Assembly: GCA_029891345.1 (NCBI GenBank)
Contig: CM056997.1
Coordinates: 221,402,172-221,466,171 of the forward strand
Direction of reading: 5' to 3'
Origin: Dryococelus australis
Taxonomy: Eukaryota > Arthropoda > Insecta > Phasmatodea > Phasmatidae
DNA: 64,000 nt
Part shown: piece after piece, positions 56,925-64,000 of the stretch
Position numbering within the stretch: the first letter of the stretch is position 1
Layout of the letters: each line of letters starts with the position of its first letter
The notes under the pieces: generated by a model
What the model was told of the DNA's origin: nothing
Database searches by the model: none
Seen by the model: the letters and a program-made list of their open reading frames with translations, nothing else
Program-made: the position numbers and the translations under genes

Positions 56925-57356
56925 ATAGTCCATTCATTGTGACTTCAAAGTTTTCTGAAGCCCTGTTCAAGAACTACTTTCAGGATATTTCTCTACTATA
57001 CGTAAACAAAGCGTAACTAAGTTTAGAAAACTACCCTAAAGGGACAGCGCACCGCATTTGTGCTACCTCAGTGTAATATTATTTTGCATCAGAACTATTT
57101 CTTACTAGACATGGTCAACACGCCTTTCCCCCCACCCAGAGTTTATTCATATTAATTATAAACGAAATATTGCGAGTTTTATATAAGAAATATAAGTAAA
57201 TGTCCAATTTAACCATATTAAGGTACGTTAATATTAAGACAACTACAGTACGCTTCTTATACTAGAGATATTTAGTAAAAACCCCAACAGTTCAAACATG
57301 GGGTGTTTTTTCAAAGGTTTGATTCAGAACGTGTGAATAAACCGCGAGTAGACTAT
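56925..57356 (-). mobile_element. MITE family A, copy i, 432 bp, reference copy
   Basis: The cleanest complete copy: starts ATAGTCCATTCATTGTGAC and ends AAACCGCGAGTAGACTAT, which are inverted terminal repeats (ATAGTC(C/T)A(T/C)TC). The body has TCTGAAGCCCTGTTC, CAGGATATTTCTC, GACAGCGCACCGCATTTG, GTCCAATTTAACC, CAAACATGGGGTG and CAAAGGTTTGATTCAG. TA lies just inside each end (aTA|GTC ... GAC|TAt), so TA target duplication is likely. It has no coding capacity. Confidence 0.92.
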
Positions 57357-57795
57357 AAGTAAACATTCAGCATTCTGGTAACTTCACTACGAGTGGACGG
57401 GTGAAGAAGAGAATTGGTTCTGTCTGTGGTCGACAATCCATGAACAAGTGACTTCTACCGGAGTGTGTAGAGGACTTAGAGTCTAGCTTGGTGTAATTAC
57501 TTCTAGCGACCTGATACATTCAACGATATATACGAAGAATATCTAGACTTGAAATATTTGAATGTGTGTAATTCTGCAGTTGGTCCAAAACTCATTTGAC
57601 AATTCACGCAAGTATCTGAGAAAAATTACAATCACACAGTAAATTGCAGAAGAAATAACGGCTTCCCATCACAGCAGAAAATAACCAGTGAACCGCTGAT
57701 ATACCTTTTCTTGTGCAAACAAAAAGTGAAGTCTAGCTTACACATCGTTGAGATCGCAAATATTTCCAGTCTCTTACTTATAAAACTGGTTCCGG
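57357..57795. other. Unannotated DNA
   Basis: No recognised feature. Confidence 0.4.
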
Positions 57796-58360
57796 AATAC
57801 AGTGACGCATTGCGATGCGATGCGATGCGAAGGGTGACGACGATCTGTCGGCGATGCACGTTGTCTGAGATGGCGCTGCTGCTATTTATTTGAAGGATGA
57901 AACTTACATTTTCTTAACTTACGAACGTAACAAAAAACACGCTAAATACATTGACACTGTATGTTTTAATTGGGTAGAAAATAAACAAACAAGGCCGCAT
58001 GAACGCGATGTGCAATGGAAATTAGGCATTATTATACAGAGAGTATGAGTGACATACGAAATGAAGGAGCATTGTTTCGATGTTGTTAAAAGACGATTTT
58101 AATGACATTGTCCATATGTATAGGAAGCCTCGTATTCTATTTTATACATACTGTAGCAACACTAAAAATACAAATACAAAGACGTGGGCGCAAACGCGTT
58201 TGTAGTCTTCAAAATGTAAACAAATAGTTGTTCACTCTCTACATAAACAAACACTTGTTCTTCTTCTCTGTTGTCGGCTATCGCTGCATGACGCAGACTG
58301 CTTCATCCTGATTGGATATATCTCATAGTATCGCATCGCATCTCAACGCACCGCTGTATT
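57796..58360. mobile_element. Inverted-repeat element with GATGC-rich ends
   Basis: Left AATACAGTGACGCATTGCGA followed by TGCGATGCGATGCGA; right, as reverse complement, AATACAGCGGTGCGTTGAGA then TGCGATGCGAT. CTGGTTC on the left and its reverse complement GAACCAG on the right lie just outside. CAGTG / CAGCG starts resemble hAT termini, but no 8-bp duplication was found. Small nonautonomous element. Confidence 0.6.
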
Positions 58361-61121
58361 GTAGAACCAGCATGACGCGAGATGGTAGTGTCTCTATAAC
58401 CTTGTAATAGATCAACACTTTGAGATCTGGACATATTTACATATATTGAAGTAAAATCTTGAAGTGAGTCACCTAGGCTATATCTACGCACGACTGCAGA
58501 AACACAAGTTCTTTTGGACTCTGTATTATCACAGTCTTATTAGTGTATGCCATACCAAACACTACACTGTACTGTACAACGTTCATACTGGCCGACTGTC
58601 AGCCAGTATAGTGCCGAGGTCATTGTATTACGAGCTAAGTTTCTCTTATGGTTAACATGATTTACATTCCATCGTGCTCATTTGCGTCTTTATATACAAA
58701 TGTAATATTTCTTCACAAAAACATTTGTTGGTGAGTCCAAGAGTCAATGTAAACCCATGATAAAATATACGAAAACACTACAACTACATCCGTGCTATTT
58801 TTGTATTCAAGTGTCAAGATATTTCCAGGTTGATTCGCACGAGACAGAGTCTGGTATAGGGCTCCAGCTGTAAATCAACTGACAGGTTCCAGAAAATTTG
58901 ACGAACAAATTTTAGGAGAAACCAAACGTCACGCAAGTGTAAAGTTCATTTTTCCCCAATGAGATAGCACTGTTTCAGTCACGCCCTGGGCGTTGTAAAT
59001 AGACACGATTACAAACTTTTTCCTGGGTCAGTGACACGATTGAAAACTTTTTCCTGGGTTAGTAGATTACTTTTAAGACTAACCTAATTTTTGTCAATGA
59101 AAAAATTTTGTTACATTTTACGAACAATTGTTTGGAAGCTAGTTGCCAAGATTATTTGTGTTTCACTGCCAGTAAAATATTACTGATATATTTAAAACAT
59201 ACTGTTTTGTGAAGCATACAAAGTTGTTAATGTTTTTCCGTGTTTATGATAAATTTGAAATCTGCAGTACCTGCTTGTTCAATTTCTACTTTAGTATTAC
59301 ACATTCTGCAGTAACGCAATGCAAAATTCTATTTTACTTGTCGTGTAACAACCAATTTACAAAGAATTGCTTATAACTACATATAATAATGCATAAATAT
59401 ATACTGTATTTGAAACATACAACCCAACATACCTGGCATTATTTATGATGAAAAACCAAATAAAATACTGAATAAGCCCTACTTACAAAATGTCTTCTTT
59501 TGTATTAACATCCTAGAATGTTAACGGCTGACAACTTACGTGCTTCTGTTCAACTGACGTCCGAGTTGAAATTATGTCCTGCACGTCCTGGGCATTTTCG
59601 ACGTGTCATTGCATTGTCATTTTCTTGTGATCTTTGAATGAATAGTGCAATGGCGGTGAATGGAACTTTTTTTGTATTTGTACCGCAAATTTTTGGGAAA
59701 CTAGTTACCAAATATATCTTTGTAATGCTACAAATACATCAAGGAAAATTTTTAGAAAACCTTGGTAAGGAATGTGCAAAACTGATGAATTGTTATAAGC
59801 AAGTGTTGCGGACTTCAGGGTTACTGTAAAAAAAATTAACTACATAAGAATTGTTATGTTTTCTAAAATAATGTTTTTGCAGATGTAGGCCTACTATATT
59901 TCAGCTGTAGAGTTGCAAGAAAATGTTGGATAGCTAGTTTCCGCCGACTTGTTTGTGACAGGTGAGGTGAACGCGAATATTGACAAGAAGTGCACACGCC
60001 CATATTCGCCGTGGAAAGTGGACTAGAGAGAGGAGGCAGGAGTGCAGGGACATTGAAGAAATGGTCGACATCCTGTGGTTGGGGGGGGGGGTGGGAGGTA
60101 TTGCCGCTTACACGGGCCGCGTGTTCGTGTACCCGGAGCTCGTTATATCCACGGCCGAGTTAGCCAGGGTCAGGAGACTTAACCCACTTGTGGCCACTCC
60201 TCTTTATTACCCCTCCCACCTTAACGGCTGAAAATAAAAGCAATAGTGCCCCCTCCCCCCCTTCTCCAACACCAACATACCCGAGAACAAACTTTACTAA
60301 ATTTACCTCACATACCCCTTCTTTAAGTCCATCTGAAACTCCACCATCTGAAACCTTGTCATAATTATTCTTCATCCCTTCTTCCACCGTCTTCTGCATT
60401 ACTATTGCAGCCGTTAAAGTCTGCGGAACTTACAGTCCTGCCGAATCGCAAATGGCTGCGAAGTGAGCGGTCGTTCTTCCTTTCTTCTTCTAATGCCTCT
60501 CTCAATAAACGCGCACGGACGTTCACTCTACTTACAGATGTTACGGTCCAACTGAATCTCCAAAGAAATCGACTTCGAGATGCTGCGGTTACAAGGCAAA
60601 CAACATGCTTCAAATGTATGCGTAGGTGTAAATACGAAGAACAATACTACCCGTTCGCAAAAAAAAGACCCAGTTACCCAGTGAGAATTATTGAACGCTT
60701 CTTAGGTGCTTATTTACCAAAAACAAACTTAAGTGTGACGATATTTGTTATAAAATATTTCTAGCGCCATTGATAGAGACGCGAGAAATTCTCAGTACAT
60801 TTTACTGCCAGGCTAGACTTGACAGTTTGATGTAGAAACCAGACACTGTCATTTGTTCATCGAAGCCAAGCCCTCGAGGAACGCTTTTACGGCGCCGCGC
60901 AGACATTGTCCACACGTGTGCACAAGGCTGAAGACCAATCACTAACGTTCTGCTTTAGAAAATGACAATCCTCATTGACTCAACGACATGGGATAGGAGC
61001 TTCATGTCAAGATAATTGTAGGACATGTGTACAGTACGATGAATTCTTGGTAACAGACAACTTTTCCCAAGAGAAACCAACTTCAGATGTCCCTGGCCAA
61101 CGCTTACAAAACTAAGCAAAT
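58361..61121. other. Unannotated DNA
   Basis: Mostly AT-rich. 59950-60240 is GC-richer with a G run at 60081-60090. 60405-60764 holds a 119-codon plus-strand ORF that looks basic but has no recognised family. No repeats linked to the rest of the window were seen. Confidence 0.4.
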
Positions 61122-61150
61122 GAGAGAGAGAGAGAGAGAAAGTGAGAGAG
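61122..61150. repeat. (GA)n microsatellite
   Basis: About 9 GA units, then an imperfect AGTGAGAGAGAA. Confidence 0.9.
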
Positions 61151-62313
61151 AACGTAATACCATTCATTACCTGAAGTGATAGTTGTCGGATATGCCTAAG
61201 CTTCAAGCCGAAGTATTTGAAACTATTTCATTAAATTATTATTATAAGCTACTGGAGATCCCAGTGAACTGTTTTGTTTATTGAAGGCGTTTTATTCTTC
61301 GAAAAGTCGCAGATTGGTTGTTGCATACGAATATTTACGAAGTTTTATTTTGTGCTATAGCATGTGGTGTGTCTGAGTTAACCTTGATTCATGTATTTTA
61401 CTATTTTGTAAGGTTTTCCAAAATGCTGAACGAGAAAAAAAAAACGGTTTTCTGCTACCGCTTTCAACAATAGCCTCCATGGACTATAGTTTAAGTACCA
61501 TTCTCTTGTTGACTTAATAAAATAACCACTATATAGTTTAACTGTAGAATTAATTTGTCGAGCACCATCAGATAACACATTCTTCTCTGTCTTTCCTGTA
61601 TCTTTGCCTGTGCTGCATAGTGACGCCACAAAATATCTACAGACCCTCGTTTCTTCCTTTGAAATGCTCTCAGCTGACTCTGTTCTTCTTGATGATATCG
61701 TAGACCATGTACTCTGTATAGACCGAAGACTGTTGTACAATGGACGTGATATTCTCAGCCATTTTACAATTACAGTCCTCCCTAACTTGGTCGAAGCTGA
61801 AACAAGGTCATGCAGGATATTGAGACATTGGAAGTTGGCCGCCTCTCTCTTCCGTGTATTTTCGCGACCAGACACAGACAGACGGACGGACGGACATGCG
61901 GCCAAGCAGACAAAAGCGCTTTGTCAGAGGCATTAGCCGACTAATTACAGCGCGACTGTTGGAGATTTCTATCAGAGGGGAACCCGCTTACACACAATGT
62001 TCGCCGAACAATTGGTGTAGCCAACACTTTCCACCTTGCACTGCCACAGATAAAACGTCGACATTCCCTTTTTAAACTGCTGTGAAGATACCAACCACCT
62101 ACGTCTTTCATAAATACATGCGTTATAGTACGCTGAACAATCTCACTTGGACGACATTACACGTCAACTAGGCTTCGCACTTCTCATTCATTATTTACAT
62201 TCGAGTTCGTGTGAAGTACAAACGCAATACTACGCGCACAATACGGCATTCGAATTGGTTTCGTTTTCAGGCCATTACTACCGGAGTCAATAAGGCTGAC
62301 TGTGCCCAGAGTG
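61151..62313. other. Unannotated DNA with overlapping long ORFs
   Basis: 61378-61905 (minus, 175 codons) and 61604-61936 (plus, 110 codons) overlap antisense; neither shows a recognisable domain. A CAGACAGACGGACGGACGG tract lies at about 61872-61893. One frame may be real, but I cannot choose. Confidence 0.35.
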
Positions 62314-62731
62314 TAGACATAGCAATTCGCGATTTCTTCTCACTTTTTAAATGAGACCTTCGAAAAATTATATCTCTTGTACGACATGAATGTTTGTTTC
62401 GTACACATTTCACGCATCGGAAGCGTTTTATACTTGCCTTAACCTAAAAGTAACTTTTTTGTGGTTTAATCGACCTTTTAGTTATATTTTAATTATAAAC
62501 TATAATATTTAAATTATTATTGATAGGAATAAAAACAGAGAGAAATAGGTGGCTTGGTAATGCTGGGTAAGAAATAGTTCTTATGCAAACTACTTATACA
62601 GTAAGTGCACAAGAATGAGATGTGGTGTCGTTTCTACACTTAGTTAAAACTTGTTTACACGAGGCGGAGGAATATCCTGGTAGTAGATCATAAGTAGCGC
62701 TTCAGAAAAGTTGGAAATGAGACTGGAAATA
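62314..62731 (+). mobile_element. MITE family A, copy j
   Basis: From TGTAGACATAGCAATTCGCG through GACCTTCGAAAAATTAT, GAAGCGTTTTATACTTGCC, ACAGAGAGAAATAGGTGG, GGTAAGAAATAGTTCTTATG, ACGAGGCGGAGGAATATCC to CAGAAAAGTTGGAAATGAGA. Both ends are diverged. It shows the ancestral single-copy form of the segment amplified in copy c. Confidence 0.85.
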
Positions 62732-63589
62732 TTTGCCCCCCCCCCCCCACCCTTCTCACTCTCTCTCTTGTAAATAATAATATTTCGTTACTATGAACGT
62801 ATAAATAAATACAAATGAGTAAGTTTTCAGGTGGATATTATATTCGTTCATATAAATCAAGATCCAGAAATACACAGTAGAAATATTTAAATACTTGCAC
62901 GTCTGTTTCATCTTCCACATAACGGAAATGTTGATTTCTAGTGCCGCTACACAAAACCACTGTTAAAAGTGCCCCCCTCCCACCCCCAGTATATGTTTAC
63001 CTACGAAAATAGCTTATACTCCAGGAGATGAAGGAACGGTAAAAACGACTTTATCAGACTGCCGTATCTTAAAACATACTAGCCGCATACGAGGCAAACT
63101 ACGATATAGGTCGTTCACGGTAAAGAGAGCACTTTTTAAGGCCCTTCCAACAGGCTTTAACCACTAATAAATACATCTTATTGCAGCATCAGGGATTATA
63201 CTTTGAAGGTGGTGAAATGTATATACCGTGTTTATTCGCCACGAAGCAATGTTTATATTAAAAAGCAGCAGAAATATGGAAATAGGATGAAAGGAAAAAT
63301 TAAAAAGTGCTCACTTTACAGTAAACAGCCTATAGGAACATGTATTGAACTTTGCTGTAGATATTTCATCAATAAACTGATAGGGTGACCGCTGAAAGTG
63401 CCATAGTTACACGCAACACTACGAGAACACTCAGAGACCTGCGCGTAGAGGCGATGGCGCTCTTGTAGCACGTGCCATTGTAGCCCTTACAGCTGGCGTG
63501 CTTCTCGATGAATAAAGGAGAGAACGTTGTAGGCAGGCAGGCGGGACAATTACAAATACAGAGGTAGAATATTTGCACACACGCCAGTA
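62732..63589. other. Unannotated DNA
   Basis: Contains a poly-C run near 62737-62748 and CCCCCCTCCCACCCCC near 62972. No gene recognised. Confidence 0.4.
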
Positions 63590-63660
63590 AGATGTCGTGT
63601 AGGGAAGCTTTCGCCAATCAGCGCCTAGCAACCTACTTGCCGGCCGGCCGGCTACAAGAA
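63590..63660 (+). mobile_element. Family D fragment
   Basis: GATGTCGTGTAGGGAAGC, then TCGCCAATCAGCGCCTAGCA and ACCTACTT align with the 86-bp monomer at 9.76 kb (GGGAAGCCAGTCAGCGCCTGG) and with 22.66 kb. Followed by CCGGCCGGCCGGC. Confidence 0.55.
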
Positions 63661-64000
63661 GACTGACAGTATAACAACATTGTGTTAATAACACCAGTAA
63701 AAACAATGATTTAACACCTGAGTTTAAATATGCAAAATGACGAATACATTGTAGTTCAAGATTAATGCAATTATGAGTTTTATTTGGCTCTTGGTTAAGT
63801 TATTGGATTTTATCGCGTTTATAAAACCTCAGCGCTTCCCTAATAATCGCCTATAAAATATATTTTTTTGGCCGAAACAATTTTTTATCCATTTATTTTA
63901 TTTTACCAAGAATAATAAGAATATCCACTTAAACATGAAATTCCAGAAAAACTTGATATTTATTATAAAACACGAAACTTATATTCAGCTATAGATATCT
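63661..64000. other. Unannotated AT-rich DNA to the window end
   Basis: No recognised feature. Confidence 0.4.

Overview
The window looks like insect (at least arthropod) nuclear DNA from a large, repeat-rich genome. The signs are AT-rich single-copy DNA, long (TA)n tracts, tRNA-derived SINEs with RNA polymerase III A/B boxes, a mariner-type transposon whose transposase has the helix-turn-helix N-terminus and DDE C-terminus common in insects, and a Polinton/Maverick remnant. I see no bacterial-style operons, CRISPR array, rRNA, functional tRNA or convincing intact host gene. The species is not determinable from this alone; a polyneopteran-type insect would fit.

Layout. 0-9.7 kb: a minus-strand SINE, one copy of a ~430-bp inverted-repeat MITE (here family A), a family B fragment, an AT-rich degenerate ~102-bp tandem region, a 175-bp x6 satellite (family C) and a foldback element between TA arrays. 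9.7-16.1 kb: an 86-bp x6 array derived from family D, a ~1-kb element with clustered TCACTGA motifs, a family D copy split by a MITE A whose own terminus has become a 44/45-bp array, an 88-bp x7 array and a 720-bp foldback element. 16-25.7 kb: SINEs, a GC-rich block with (CA)n(CG)n, the uninterrupted family D copy, a MITE A carrying a 51-bp x8 array and one unexplained minus-strand ORF. 25.7-31.2 kb: a 5.4-kb Polinton derivative with ~1-kb TIRs, a 6-bp target duplication and a broken type-B DNA polymerase. 31-43 kb: family B pieces, three MITE A copies, a second SINE type nested in one of them, a 93-bp x26 satellite and a GC-rich island. 43.7-45.8 kb: a 2-kb mariner-like element with a full-length but broken transposase. 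46-52 kb: SINEs, a GC-rich block, a 30-bp x12 array, a MITE A split by a SINE, and the reference family B copy with ~200-bp TIRs. 52.3-56.4 kb: a 158-bp x25 satellite related to the 175-bp one. 56.4-64 kb: the best-preserved 432-bp MITE A, a GATGC-rich inverted-repeat element, another MITE A and a small family D piece.

The main theme is that nearly every minisatellite or satellite array here can be traced to a piece of a dispersed inverted-repeat element: MITE A seeded two different arrays, family C two arrays of different monomer length, family D one and family B one. The window is an unusually readable example of satellite birth from nonautonomous transposons. Family letters A-D are local labels used only here. 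All family relationships were judged by eye from shared sequence, without database searches.
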